Positions 25,936 to 34,528 of a DNA stretch of 64,000 bases are shown piece by piece (within the stretch, counting starts at the first letter, position 1; each line of letters opens with the position of its first letter). A program made the translations under genes and the position numbers. Source of the stretch: Natrinema hispanicum (GTDB lineage Archaea; Halobacteriota; Halobacteria; Halobacteriales; Natrialbaceae); the NCBI RefSeq assembly GCF_004217335.1, contig NZ_SHMP01000003.1:868001-932000 (forward strand), given 5' to 3'. Under the pieces are notes generated by a model. It saw only the letters and a program-made list of their open reading frames with translations, searched no databases and was not told the origin of the DNA.

Positions 25936-27072
25936 ATGTCCGTAATGGAGGTGAGGGGGCTGCGAGCCCTGGTCTGCCTGCTCGTGGTGGTTGCATGTTC
26001 GGGTGCGTACGCCCCGGTGGTGCCTGTGACAGCGGATGCTGGGACGCAGACAGTAATGCGACAGGTCCAAGCGGACAATGGTGGCGCGGCCATGAACGAC
26101 TCCGTGCAACTCGAGGACGCTGATCGGATCCATATCGACGTTTTTATCGCTGGGAACGGCTCCGCGCAGGTGACGACGGACTACCAGTTCTATCCCGATG
26201 AAAACGGATCGATGGCGGAGTGGGAGTCCCTAGCGGAAAACATCTCGAACAACAGGACGTGGTACGTCACCGAGGAGCGACGCGGATGGAACGAGACGCT
26301 CACGAAGGGCGAAAACGCGACCGACCGGGAGATGAACATCTCGAACCTCTCGGTCGAGACGGACACGGACCCTCAGCCCGAAGAGATCGGGCACGCGAGG
26401 GTCACCTTTCAGTGGTCGGATTTTGCCCACGTCGAGTTGAACCGGATCGAGGCGGGTGCTGCCCTGTCCGGGTTTACGCTCAGCAATGAGACGACGTTGC
26501 AGTTTCGCTGGCCGGAGGCGTACACGATTTATGAGAGCGACGGCGAGCCGCAGGTGGACCCATCGCCGGACGAGCGATCCGATCGCTCGGTAAAGTGGGA
26601 GGGCGAGAAAACGTTCCCCGACGATCAGCCACGAGTCGTGCTGATCAAAAACGGCGACTCAGCGACGGGGCAGACGCCGGCCGACGGTGGCCCCCCGATG
26701 CCGTGGGTGATCGTCTTCCTCGCGCTGGCCCTGTTGGCAACCGTTGCCATTGCAGGCTGGTTCCGTAGTCGCAATCGACCCCGTAGTGGTGGAACCGACG
26801 GCGGGACCGATGTCGCGTGGCGAGCAGACGGCTCGAGTGCTGCCGACTCAAGCATGACTGAGACGCCGCCGGAACTGTTGAGCAACGAAGAACGGGTGTT
26901 GCAGCTGCTCGAGCAACGCGGCGGGCGGATCAAACAGCAGGACGTCGTCTCGGAACTGGACTGGACCGAGGCCAAGACGAGTCAGGTCGTCGGTGACTTA
27001 CGCGAGGACGACGAAATCGAGGTCTTCCGCATCGGTCGGGAGAACGTCTTGTCACTGCCCGACGACGAGTAA
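25936..27072 (+). CDS. Membrane-anchored protein with C-terminal winged helix
   Basis: 378 residues. An N-terminal signal-like hydrophobic segment (residues about 8-26), a beta-rich extracytoplasmic domain of about 220 residues (DADRIHIDVFIAGNGSAQVTTDYQF etc., read in parts), one membrane helix near 251-272 (VIVFLALALLATVAIAGW) and a cytoplasmic winged-helix domain (LSNEERVLQLLEQRGGRIKQ then DLREDDEIEVFRIG). This outside-sensor/HTH layout is seen in haloarchaeal transmembrane regulators. The ATG at 25945 (MEVRGL) is an alternative start that fits a TATA box at 25912-25921 better. Confidence 0.8.
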   Translation: MSVMEVRGLRALVCLLVVVACSGAYAPVVPVTADAGTQTVMRQVQADNGGAAMNDSVQLEDADRIHIDVFIAGNGSAQVTTDYQFYPDENGSMAEWESLAENISNNRTWYVTEERRGWNETLTKGENATDREMNISNLSVETDTDPQPEEIGHARVTFQWSDFAHVELNRIEAGAALSGFTLSNETTLQFRWPEAYTIYESDGEPQVDPSPDERSDRSVKWEGEKTFPDDQPRVVLIKNGDSATGQTPADGGPPMPWVIVFLALALLATVAIAGWFRSRNRPRSGGTDGGTDVAWRADGSSAADSSMTETPPELLSNEERVLQLLEQRGGRIKQQDVVSELDWTEAKTSQVVGDLREDDEIEVFRIGRENVLSLPDDE

Positions 27073-27100
27073 GTTCCCGTCCTGTGAGCGCGATGTAGCA

Positions 27101-27110
27101 GGTTTTAATA
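27101..27110 (+). promoter_or_regulatory. TATA element upstream of the arginine-rich micro-ORF
   Basis: GGTTTTAATA is centred about 29 bases before the ATG at 27135, so that ORF could be translated leaderless. The box is strong relative to nearby sequence. Confidence 0.45.
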
Positions 27111-27134
27111 CCGTGGGTTCGCAGTATTCAGACA

Positions 27135-27227
27135 ATGAGCCAGACCGTCGGCACCACGCTCGCCCTTTCCGGTACCGACGGGACCGTCGCTCGGCGACGA
27201 CCGCGGCGATTCCGACCGGGCCTTTGA
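27135..27227 (+). CDS. 30-codon arginine-rich micro-ORF upstream of argG (possible leader peptide)
   Basis: Starts MSQTVGTTLALSG and contains six arginines in eight codons (RRRPRRFR) before PGL and a TGA. It sits 26-31 bases past a good TATA box and 145 bases before argG, so the product could act in arginine-sensing attenuation. Against this, out-of-frame DNA in GC-rich haloarchaea is often arginine-rich by composition, and argG has its own TATA box, so this is a hypothesis only. Confidence 0.3.
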   Translation: MSQTVGTTLALSGTDGTVARRRPRRFRPGL

Positions 27228-27335
27228 GCCCGTACTATACTCCTTCCCCGATCCGGTTCGTTTCAACGTTCCCGAAACTGCAGTATTTTCGGTTAGCAGT
27301 CGCTCTATCGATATTTTGCGTGATTGAAACCAATG

Positions 27336-27345
27336 AGCTTAAGTC
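27336..27345 (+). promoter_or_regulatory. TATA element for argG
   Basis: GCTTAAGTCC lies about 32 bases upstream of the argG ATG at 27373, fitting a near-leaderless argG transcript. Confidence 0.5.
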
Positions 27346-27372
27346 CGTCCTGTGAGTTCACTCGAGTACGAT

Positions 27373-28575
27373 ATGACCCGCGTGGCACTTGCGTTTTCGG
27401 GCGGCCTGGACACGACTGTCTGTGTCCCGCTGCTCGAGGAAGAATACGGATATGACGACGTGATCGGCGTCACCGTCGACGTCGGCCAGCCGGCCTCCGA
27501 GTTCGACGAGGCCGAGGAAACCGCCGAAGCGCTCGGCCTCGAACACTACGTCGTCGACGCCCGAGAGGAGTTCGCCGATCTCTGTCTTGACAGCGTTCGC
27601 GCGAACGCGACCTACCAGGGCTACCCGCTGGGAACGGCGCTGGCTCGCCCGGTGATCGCAGAGGCGATCCTCGAGGTCGCAGAGGAAGAGGGATGTACCG
27701 GCATCGCCCACGGCTGTACGGGCAAGGGCAACGACCAACTTCGCTTCGAGGCAGTCTGGCGTGACTCCGATCTCGAGGTCATCGCCCCCGTGCGCGAACT
27801 CGGTCTCACCCGTGAGTGGGAACAGGAGTACGCCGCCGAGAAGGACCTCCCCGTCGAGGGTGGCAGCGGCGGTGACTGGTCGATCGACACCAACATCTGG
27901 AGCCGTTCGGTCGAGGGCGACGACTTAGAGGATCCGAGCTACGTCCCCCCGCGTGACATCTACGCGTGGACCGACGAGCCCGGCAGCGAGACCGAGGAAA
28001 TCGACATTACATTCGAGAACGGCTACCCCGTCGCCGTCGACGGCGAGGAGTACGAGCCGGTCGAACTCATCGAGTATCTCAACGACCTCGCTGGCAGCTA
28101 CGGTGTCGGCCGCACCGACATGATGGAAGACCGTATTCTCGGGCTGAAGGTCCGCGAGAACTACGAACACCCCGGCGCGACGACGCTACTCGCCGCCCAC
28201 GAGGCCCTCGAAGGCTTCGTCCTCACGCAGGAAGAGCGCCAGTTCAAAACCCAGATCGACCAGCAGTGGTCCCAGAAGGCCTACGAGGGCCTGATCGACG
28301 CGCCGCTCGTGAGCGCACTCGAGGGCTTCATCGGCGAGACCCAGAAGCGCGTCACGGGTACGGTGACCATCCGCTTCGAGGGTGGCCAGGCCCGTCCGGT
28401 CGCTCGCGAGAGCGACTTCGCGGCCTACTCCGCGGAACACGCGTCGTTCGACACCGAGACGGTCGGCAAGATCACGCAGGAAGACGCCACCGGCGTCGCG
28501 AAGTACCACGGCTTCCAGCGTCGTCTCGCCAACGAGGCGATCGCTGCGAACGCTGACGACGAGGACGACGAGTAA
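27373..28575 (+). CDS. argG: Argininosuccinate synthase
   Basis: 400 residues. ATP-dependent condensation of citrulline and aspartate, the seventh step of arginine synthesis. ATP-binding loop VALAFSGGLDTTV (residues about 4-16), IAHGCTGKGNDQLRFE (substrate site) and EGGSGGDWSIDTNIWSRS are intact. The ATG at 27373 gives the usual haloarchaeal N-terminus MTRVALAFSGG; a GTG at 27352 extends the frame by 7 residues and is less likely. The TATA box CTTAAG about 32 bases upstream suits a leaderless transcript. Confidence 0.97.
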   Translation: MTRVALAFSGGLDTTVCVPLLEEEYGYDDVIGVTVDVGQPASEFDEAEETAEALGLEHYVVDAREEFADLCLDSVRANATYQGYPLGTALARPVIAEAILEVAEEEGCTGIAHGCTGKGNDQLRFEAVWRDSDLEVIAPVRELGLTREWEQEYAAEKDLPVEGGSGGDWSIDTNIWSRSVEGDDLEDPSYVPPRDIYAWTDEPGSETEEIDITFENGYPVAVDGEEYEPVELIEYLNDLAGSYGVGRTDMMEDRILGLKVRENYEHPGATTLLAAHEALEGFVLTQEERQFKTQIDQQWSQKAYEGLIDAPLVSALEGFIGETQKRVTGTVTIRFEGGQARPVARESDFAAYSAEHASFDTETVGKITQEDATGVAKYHGFQRRLANEAIAANADDEDDE

Positions 28576-28577
28576 CC

Positions 28578-30128
28578 ATGACCGAGGAGAGCGCTCACGG
28601 CGACGAGTGGTCCACTGGACCGCAGTCCTCGTCGGATCGCCGAGCCGACGGTGGCGAGTCCTGCCCCGTCCGCACTGATGGGGGCACCGACGACGAGGGG
28701 GTCGTCCGTCGGGACCGCTTCAGCGGCGGCCCTGCCCGGAGCTTCCTCTCCTCGCTTGCAGCGGACGAACGCATTTTCGAGGCTGATCTCGCGGTCGACC
28801 GCGCGCACACGGTCATGCTCGCCGAGCAAGGGATCATCGACGACGATGTCGCAGGCGAGATCCTGACCGCCCTCGACGCGATCGAAGTCGACGGCCACGA
28901 CTCGCTGCCCGACGGTGAGGACGTTCACGAAGCCATCGAGACGGCCGTCATCGAGCGCATCGGTGCCGACGGCGGGAAGATGCATACCGCACGCTCGCGC
29001 AACGACGAGGTCGCGGCCTGCATCCGCTATCGCTTACGCGAGGACGTTCTCGCGGCGATCGAGACGACGCTCGCGCTGCGCGAGTCGCTCGTCGACGTGG
29101 CCGACGAACACCAAGAGACGATCATGCCCGGCTACACGCATCTCCAGCCTGCCCAGCCGACCACCGTGGCCCACTGGGCGCTGGCCTACGAGGGGGCCGT
29201 TCGCCGCGACACCGAACGCCTGTGTGATGCCTACGCACGGATCAACGAGTCGCCGCTTGGCGGCGCAGCCTTCGCGGGCACGACGTTCGACATCGATCGC
29301 GAGCGCACGGCCGATCTGCTTGGCTTCGACGGAGTCGTCGAGAACTCGATGGACGCCTCCTCGAGCCGGGACTTCCTGCTCGAGACGGTCCAGGCGCTGT
29401 CGACGCATGCGACGACGCTGTCGGGACTGGCCGAGGACGTCATTATCTTCGCGAACCGTGGTTTCGTCGAGCTGTCGGACGACTACTCCTCGACGTCGTC
29501 GATCATGCCCCAGAAGAAGAACCCAGACACGCTGGAACTCGTCCGCGCAGTCGCGGGCGATGCAGCCGGCAGCGTTCAAGGGCTGACGACGACGCTCAAA
29601 GGGCTACCGCGTGCGTACAACCGCGACCTCCAGCGGGCAACGACCCACGCCTGGGAGACCGTCGACGCCGTGACAGAAGCCAGCGAGGTTGCGGCGGGTG
29701 CGGTCGCGACGGCCGACTGGAACGAGGAGACGCTGGCCGCGGAAGCCGGCGCAGGCTTCTCGACGGCGACCGGCGTCGCGGACCTGCTGGCAGCCAACGG
29801 GTTGCCGTTCCGAACGGCACACGAACTGGTCGCGATCGCCGCGGAGAACGGCGCAGACTACGATGCACTCGAGGCCGCATCACAAGAGGTTCTCGACGAG
29901 TCGCTCGAGGCCCACGTCGATCCCGACGCCGTCGAGGACGCACTCGACCCGGCCGAAAGCGTCGCAAGCCGCGACTCACAGGGCGGTCCCGCCCCCGAGG
30001 CGGTCGACGCCCAGCTCGAGGTGGCCCGTGAGACGCTCGCGGCCGACGACGACGCACACGCCGAGTTGACCGCAGCGCTCGAGACGGCCTACGAGACGCT
30101 CCGGTCGGAGGTGAACGACTATGTCTGA
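28578..30128 (+). CDS. argH: Argininosuccinate lyase, with N-terminal extension
   Basis: 516 residues, cleaving argininosuccinate to arginine and fumarate. The fumarase/aspartase signature SSIMPQKKNPD, the ligand segments SRNDEVAACIRYR and GYTHLQPAQPTT, and HATTLSGLAED are present. The first ~42 residues (Gly/Ser/Asp-rich, e.g. HGDEWSTGPQSS) precede the usual start region GVVRRDRFSGGPARSF and contain no alternative in-frame ATG/GTG, so an unusual extension seems real. Two bases separate it from argG. Confidence 0.96.
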   Translation: MTEESAHGDEWSTGPQSSSDRRADGGESCPVRTDGGTDDEGVVRRDRFSGGPARSFLSSLAADERIFEADLAVDRAHTVMLAEQGIIDDDVAGEILTALDAIEVDGHDSLPDGEDVHEAIETAVIERIGADGGKMHTARSRNDEVAACIRYRLREDVLAAIETTLALRESLVDVADEHQETIMPGYTHLQPAQPTTVAHWALAYEGAVRRDTERLCDAYARINESPLGGAAFAGTTFDIDRERTADLLGFDGVVENSMDASSSRDFLLETVQALSTHATTLSGLAEDVIIFANRGFVELSDDYSSTSSIMPQKKNPDTLELVRAVAGDAAGSVQGLTTTLKGLPRAYNRDLQRATTHAWETVDAVTEASEVAAGAVATADWNEETLAAEAGAGFSTATGVADLLAANGLPFRTAHELVAIAAENGADYDALEAASQEVLDESLEAHVDPDAVEDALDPAESVASRDSQGGPAPEAVDAQLEVARETLAADDDAHAELTAALETAYETLRSEVNDYV

Positions 30129-30216
30129 AGACAGGGGTCGACAGCCGAGGTCTCGGAGTGGCGATCGACCACTCCGACGACGATCCCCGTCCGGGGATGA
30201 ATTACTTGCTTCATGA
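30121..30216 (+). other. 31-codon arginine-rich micro-ORF overlapping the argH stop
   Basis: Starts MSEDRGRQPRSRS at an ATG that overlaps the last eight bases of argH and includes eight arginines (AGG, CGA and CGG codons) before an TGA. It could be translated by coupling. It may be a compositional artefact, since GC-rich non-coding frames often spell arginine-rich peptides. Confidence 0.2.
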
Positions 30217-30301
30217 TATGTCAAAGTAAACTTGCGGTTTGACGGTGTCTACGGTCCGTTAGAGACGGGTGCAGCTAGTATAATTTTGCTGTTAGGTTCG
30301 A

Positions 30302-30311
30302 AGGCTTTAAG
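30302..30311 (+). promoter_or_regulatory. TATA element for the lysW-argX operon
   Basis: AGGCTTTAAG lies about 32 bases upstream of the lysW ATG at 30339; a GAAGG element just before it resembles a BRE. Confidence 0.5.
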
Positions 30312-30338
30312 GGATCGCGGCTCCCACGTGCGAGTACA

Positions 30339-30503
30339 ATGACCGAATGCGTCGAGTGTGGGGCTGAACTGTCCCTGCACGACGATCTGGAAGTCGGAGA
30401 GATCGTTGACTGTACGACCTGTGGTGCTGAGCTGGAAGTCGTCGACACCGAGCCGCCAGTCCTCGAGCGAGCCCCTGAGCTCGAAGAGGACTGGGGTGAG
30501 TGA
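30339..30503 (+). CDS. lysW: Amino-group carrier protein LysW (ArgW)
   Basis: 54 residues. A zinc ribbon with C4, C7, C25 and C28 (TECVEC and DCTTC) and the obligate C-terminal EDWGE motif, whose terminal Glu carboxylate is ligated to the substrate amino group. In the LysW pathway the growing amino acid stays attached here while ArgB, ArgC and ArgD act on it. It is the first gene of the arginine operon after the argGH pair, with a TATA box (CTTTAAG) about 32 bases upstream. Confidence 0.95.
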   Translation: MTECVECGAELSLHDDLEVGEIVDCTTCGAELEVVDTEPPVLERAPELEEDWGE

Positions 30504-30594
30504 CCTTGCAGACGGGCGCGATACCGGCCCGCGCTGCGCACACGACTCGAGGGGCTCGTAGCGAGTTCCTCACAGCCATTCAGAGGTGGCTCGC

Positions 30595-31470
30595 GTGAAC
30601 GTAGGCATACTCTATTCACGGATTCGAAAAGACGAGAAGCTCCTGCTGAACGAGCTTCGCGAGCGTGATCACGAGGTCACGAAGATCGACGTTCGCAAGC
30701 AGACCTTCGACATTTCGGAGGCTCCCGAGGCGTTCGCGGATCTCGATATCGTCGTCGACCGCTGTCTCGCCACGAGTCGCAGCCTGTACGCTACGCAGTT
30801 CTTCGAGGCGTACGGGATTCCCGTGGTCAACAGCCACGAGACGGCGGATATCTGCGCCGACAAGGTGAAAAACAGCCTCGCGCTCGAGCAGGCGGGCGTT
30901 CCCACGCCAGCGACGAAAGTCGCGTTTACGAAAGAGACCGCGATGGAGGCCATCGAGGACTTCGGCTATCCGTGCGTCCTCAAACCTGTCGTGGGTTCGT
31001 GGGGCCGTCTAATGGCCAAGATCGATTCCAAATCGGCCGCCGAGGCGATCTTAGAGCACAAGGCAACGCTTGGCCACTACGAGCACAAGGTGTTCTACGT
31101 CCAGGAGTTCGTCGAGAAACCGGGCCGTGACATTCGCGTGCTCGCGGTCGACGGCGAGCCGATCGCCGCGATGGTTCGCTCGTCGGACCACTGGATCACC
31201 AACGCCGCCAAGGGCGCGGAGACGGACGTCTTCGACCTCGACGACGACGCGCTGGACCTCGTCCAGAAGGCCAGCGACGCCGTCGGTGGCGGCCTGTTGG
31301 GTGTCGACCTCATGGAGACCGGTGATTCCTACACCGTCCACGAGGTCAACCACACCGTCGAGTTCAAAGCGCTCGACGAGGCCGTCGAAACCGACGTCGC
31401 CGGCACCGTCGTCGACTGGCTCGAGGAGAAGGCCAAAGCGGCCGATCCGGAACTCGAGGTGAGCGCCTAA
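30595..31470 (+). CDS. argX: LysX/ArgX ligase: attaches glutamate (or aminoadipate) to LysW
   Basis: 291 residues if GTG at 30595 is used, the first codon after a good Shine-Dalgarno (GAGGTGG). An ATP-grasp ligase of the RimK superfamily: HETADICADKVKNSLALEQAGVPTPAT, VLKPVVGSWGR and VNHTVEFKAL match the family. It ligates the amino group of glutamate to the LysW C-terminus, starting the carrier-bound pathway. Its stop overlaps the argC start by 1 base (TAATG). An alternative GTG at 30586 is 3 codons upstream. Confidence 0.93.
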   Translation: MNVGILYSRIRKDEKLLLNELRERDHEVTKIDVRKQTFDISEAPEAFADLDIVVDRCLATSRSLYATQFFEAYGIPVVNSHETADICADKVKNSLALEQAGVPTPATKVAFTKETAMEAIEDFGYPCVLKPVVGSWGRLMAKIDSKSAAEAILEHKATLGHYEHKVFYVQEFVEKPGRDIRVLAVDGEPIAAMVRSSDHWITNAAKGAETDVFDLDDDALDLVQKASDAVGGGLLGVDLMETGDSYTVHEVNHTVEFKALDEAVETDVAGTVVDWLEEKAKAADPELEVSA

Positions 31471-32516
31471 TGGCAGCCGATACTGTTACCGCGACTGTCA
31501 TCGGTGGCTCCGGCTTTACCGGCGGTGAGCTCCTGCGGTTGCTCGCCGGCCACCCGAACGTCGAACTCGCCGAGGTCACCAGCCGGTCGAAAGCCGGCAA
31601 GAGCGTCGGCTCCGTCCATCCGCCGCTTCGCGGCACGGACCTGCGCTTTACCGAACCCGACGATCTCGAGTCCGTCGACGTCCTCTTCGCGGCGACGCCA
31701 CACGGCGTCTCGATGGGCCAGATCGACGAGTTCTTCGAGATCGCCGATACGGTCGTCGACCTCTCGGCTGACTTCCGCCTCGAGACGGAAGAACAGTACG
31801 ACGAGTGGTACGACGGCCACGAGGCCCCCGAGTACTTGGAAAAGGCCGAGTACGCACTTCCCGAGATCAACCGCGACAACCTCGCGGGTGCGGACCTCAT
31901 CGCGGGTGGCGGCTGTAACGCCACCGCGACGATCCTCGGGCTCTACCCGCTGTTCGAACACGACATCTTGGAGGGCGGCGAGCAGGTCGTCGTCGACGTG
32001 AAAGTCGGTTCCTCGGAAGGGGGAGCTGGCGGCGGCGAGGCCTCGAGCCATCCCGAGCGCTCGGGCGTCGTCCGCCCGTACGCGCCGACGGGCCACCGCC
32101 ACGAAGCCGAGATCGAGCAGTTCCTCGGCACCTCGGTGTCCTTTACCTGCCATGCCGTGGACATGATCCGCGGCGCGAGCGCGACGAGCCACGTCTTCCC
32201 GTCGGGTCCCGTCTCGAAGGGCGACCTCTGGCAAGCGTATCGCGGCTGCTACGAGGACGAGCCGTTCGTCCGCATGGCCGCCGGCGGCTCCGGCGTCTAC
32301 CGCTACCCCGAACCGAAGTCGGTCGCGGGGACCAACCTCGCCGAGGTCGGCTTCGAACTCGATCCGTCGAACAAACGCATCGTCGTCTTCTCGGCGATCG
32401 ACAACATGATGAAAGGCTCCGCGGGCCAGGCGGTCCACGCCGCCAACATCGCGCTGGGCTTCGAGGAGACGGCCGGACTCGAGTTTACGGGACTCCACCC
32501 CGTGGGGGCGCCATAA
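31470..32516 (+). CDS. argC: LysW-bound glutamyl-phosphate reductase ArgC (LysY-type)
   Basis: 348 residues. NADPH fold VIGGSGFTGGELLRLLAG, the active-site Cys in GGGCNATATI (Cys about residue 149) and the family segments KVGSSEGGAGGG and VPVSFTCHAVDM-like (SFTCHAVDM). It reduces the acyl phosphate made by ArgB to the semialdehyde. It is the second operon enzyme after ArgX and lies directly before argB. Confidence 0.94.
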   Translation: MAADTVTATVIGGSGFTGGELLRLLAGHPNVELAEVTSRSKAGKSVGSVHPPLRGTDLRFTEPDDLESVDVLFAATPHGVSMGQIDEFFEIADTVVDLSADFRLETEEQYDEWYDGHEAPEYLEKAEYALPEINRDNLAGADLIAGGGCNATATILGLYPLFEHDILEGGEQVVVDVKVGSSEGGAGGGEASSHPERSGVVRPYAPTGHRHEAEIEQFLGTSVSFTCHAVDMIRGASATSHVFPSGPVSKGDLWQAYRGCYEDEPFVRMAAGGSGVYRYPEPKSVAGTNLAEVGFELDPSNKRIVVFSAIDNMMKGSAGQAVHAANIALGFEETAGLEFTGLHPVGAP

Positions 32517-33383
32517 ATGACCACGGTGGTCAAAATCGGCGGCGCACGTGCCGTCGATCCCGAAGGCGCACTCGCCGACGTTGCGAGCCTCGTCGAAGAC
32601 GGCGAAGACGTCGTCCTCACACACGGCGGCTCGACCGCCGTCGACGAGACCTTAGAAGAGCTTGGCGAAGAGCCAACGTACGTCGAGACGCCCGGCGGCG
32701 TCGTCGGCCGCTTTACCGACGAGCGCACCATGGACGTTTTCAAGATGGTGATGCCCGGCAAGCTCAACACCGATCTGGTCGAGAGTCTGCACAACGAGGG
32801 CGTCGACGCAGTCGGCCTCTCGGGTACTGACGGCAAACTACTCTCTGGCAAACGCAAGTCCGCCGTCCGCGTCAAAGAGGACGGCAAGAAGAAGATCAAA
32901 CGCGGCGACCACTCGGGCAAAATCGAGTCGGTCAACGCCGACCTGCTCGAGACGACCCTCGCAGGTGGTTACACCCCTGTCGTCTCGGTTCCGATCCTCG
33001 GCAAGGAGAAGTCGGGCGGCTACACCGCGGTCAACGCCGATGCCGACCGCGCCGCGGCAGCGATCGCCGGCGCGCTCGAGGCCGATCTGGTCTTGCTGAC
33101 CGACGTCTCGGGCGTCTACGAGGACCCCGACGACGAGTCGACCAAGATCGAGTCGGCCGCCACGCCCGAGGAATTCGCTGGCGTCAAGGACGCCGCCGAG
33201 GGCTTCATGACGAAGAAGGTCATGGCCGCTGAGGAGGCACTCGAGGGCGGCGCGTCCTCGGTCGTCGTTGCAGACGCGAACGCGGACGAACCAATCTCGA
33301 GCGCGCTTGCGGGCGAGGGGACGACCCTCGAGCCCGGCGTGCTCGAAGACGAAGACGACGCTGAAACGGAGGCCGCAGAATGA
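32517..33383 (+). CDS. argB: LysW-bound glutamate kinase ArgB (LysZ-type)
   Basis: 288 residues. The amino-acid-kinase fold has VVKIGGARAV at residues about 4-13, LTHGGSTAVDE, GVDAVGLSGTDG, and the ATP-binding VFLLTDVSGVYEDPDDEST segment read in parts (DLVLLTDVSG). It phosphorylates the gamma-carboxylate of the LysW-bound substrate. Immediately after argC with no gap; its stop overlaps the argD start. Confidence 0.94.
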   Translation: MTTVVKIGGARAVDPEGALADVASLVEDGEDVVLTHGGSTAVDETLEELGEEPTYVETPGGVVGRFTDERTMDVFKMVMPGKLNTDLVESLHNEGVDAVGLSGTDGKLLSGKRKSAVRVKEDGKKKIKRGDHSGKIESVNADLLETTLAGGYTPVVSVPILGKEKSGGYTAVNADADRAAAAIAGALEADLVLLTDVSGVYEDPDDESTKIESAATPEEFAGVKDAAEGFMTKKVMAAEEALEGGASSVVVADANADEPISSALAGEGTTLEPGVLEDEDDAETEAAE

Positions 33384-34528
33384 GCGATCTCGATTTCGTT
33401 TCTGGCAGCAAGCCGATCGGCATCGAGCGCGGTGAGGGACCGTATCTCTACACGTCCGACGGGACAGAGTACATCGACGCCGGGGCGAGCTACGCCTGCA
33501 CGCCGCTCGGCCACTCCCACCCCGCAGTCGTCGACGCAGTCACCGAGCAGGTCGCTGACCTGACGTTCGTCGACTCGTCCTATCCCGTTCAGTCACGCGA
33601 GGACGCCTACGCGGCCCTCGTGGCGTCGACACCGGACGGCCTCGATCAGGCCTGGTTCTGTAACTCCGGAACCGAGGCCAACGAGGCCGCGCTGAAGTTC
33701 GCCCGATCGGCGACCAGCGAGTCGAAGATCGTCGCCGCGACCCGCTCGTTCCACGGCCGGACGATGGGGTCGCTCGCAGCGACCTGGAAGGACAAGTACA
33801 AAAAGCCGTTCGAGCCGCTTGCCGGCGACGTAGAGTTCGTCCCCTACGGCGACGGCGAGGAGCTCGCTGACGCCGTGGACGACGAGACCGCGGCCGTGAT
33901 CTTGGAACCGATCCAGGGCGAAGGCGGAATCAACGTTCCGCCTGCGGGCTACCTCGAGACCGCTCGTGAATGCACTGACGAGGCCGGCGCGGCGCTCGTC
34001 TTCGACGAGGTCCAGACCGGCATGGGACGGACGGGGTCGATGTGGGCCTGTCAGAACGCAGGTGTCACACCCGATATCCTCACGACTGCAAAAGGCCTCG
34101 GCAACGGCCTCCCGATCGGCGGCGTCGCTGTTCGAGACTGGATCGCAGACGGCGCGGCCTCGCACAATTCGACCTTCAGCGGTGGCCCTGTCGTCACCGC
34201 GGCGGTCCACGCGACAATCTCGACGCTGGTCGAAGAGGAGTGGCCCGCCCACGCCGCTTCGATGGGCGACTACCTCACGACGGAACTCGAGGCCACGCTC
34301 GGCGACGAGGTGCGCGAGATCCGCGGTGAAGGACTGCTCGTCGGCATCGAGTTGAAGCGGGGGGCGAACCGCGTCGCCCGTGACCTCGCGATGAACCACC
34401 AGGTGCTGGCGCTGCCGGCGGGTCGAACCGTCCTGCGTCTTCTGCCGCCGCTGGTGATCGACAAAGACGGGGCGGACCAACTCGTGGACGCGCTGGGCGC
34501 GGTCATCGCACCCGACTCCGAATCATGA
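33380..34528 (+). CDS. argD: LysW-bound semialdehyde aminotransferase ArgD (LysJ-type)
   Basis: 382 residues, class III PLP aminotransferase. YLYTSDGTEYIDAG, NSGTEANEAALKFAR, VFDEVQTGMGRTGS and the catalytic TTAKGLGNGLPIGG region (Lys in the TAKGL motif) are all present. It transaminates the semialdehyde to LysW-bound ornithine using glutamate. Start overlaps argB by 4 bases; stop overlaps lysK by 4 bases. Confidence 0.95.
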   Translation: MSDLDFVSGSKPIGIERGEGPYLYTSDGTEYIDAGASYACTPLGHSHPAVVDAVTEQVADLTFVDSSYPVQSREDAYAALVASTPDGLDQAWFCNSGTEANEAALKFARSATSESKIVAATRSFHGRTMGSLAATWKDKYKKPFEPLAGDVEFVPYGDGEELADAVDDETAAVILEPIQGEGGINVPPAGYLETARECTDEAGAALVFDEVQTGMGRTGSMWACQNAGVTPDILTTAKGLGNGLPIGGVAVRDWIADGAASHNSTFSGGPVVTAAVHATISTLVEEEWPAHAASMGDYLTTELEATLGDEVREIRGEGLLVGIELKRGANRVARDLAMNHQVLALPAGRTVLRLLPPLVIDKDGADQLVDALGAVIAPDSES

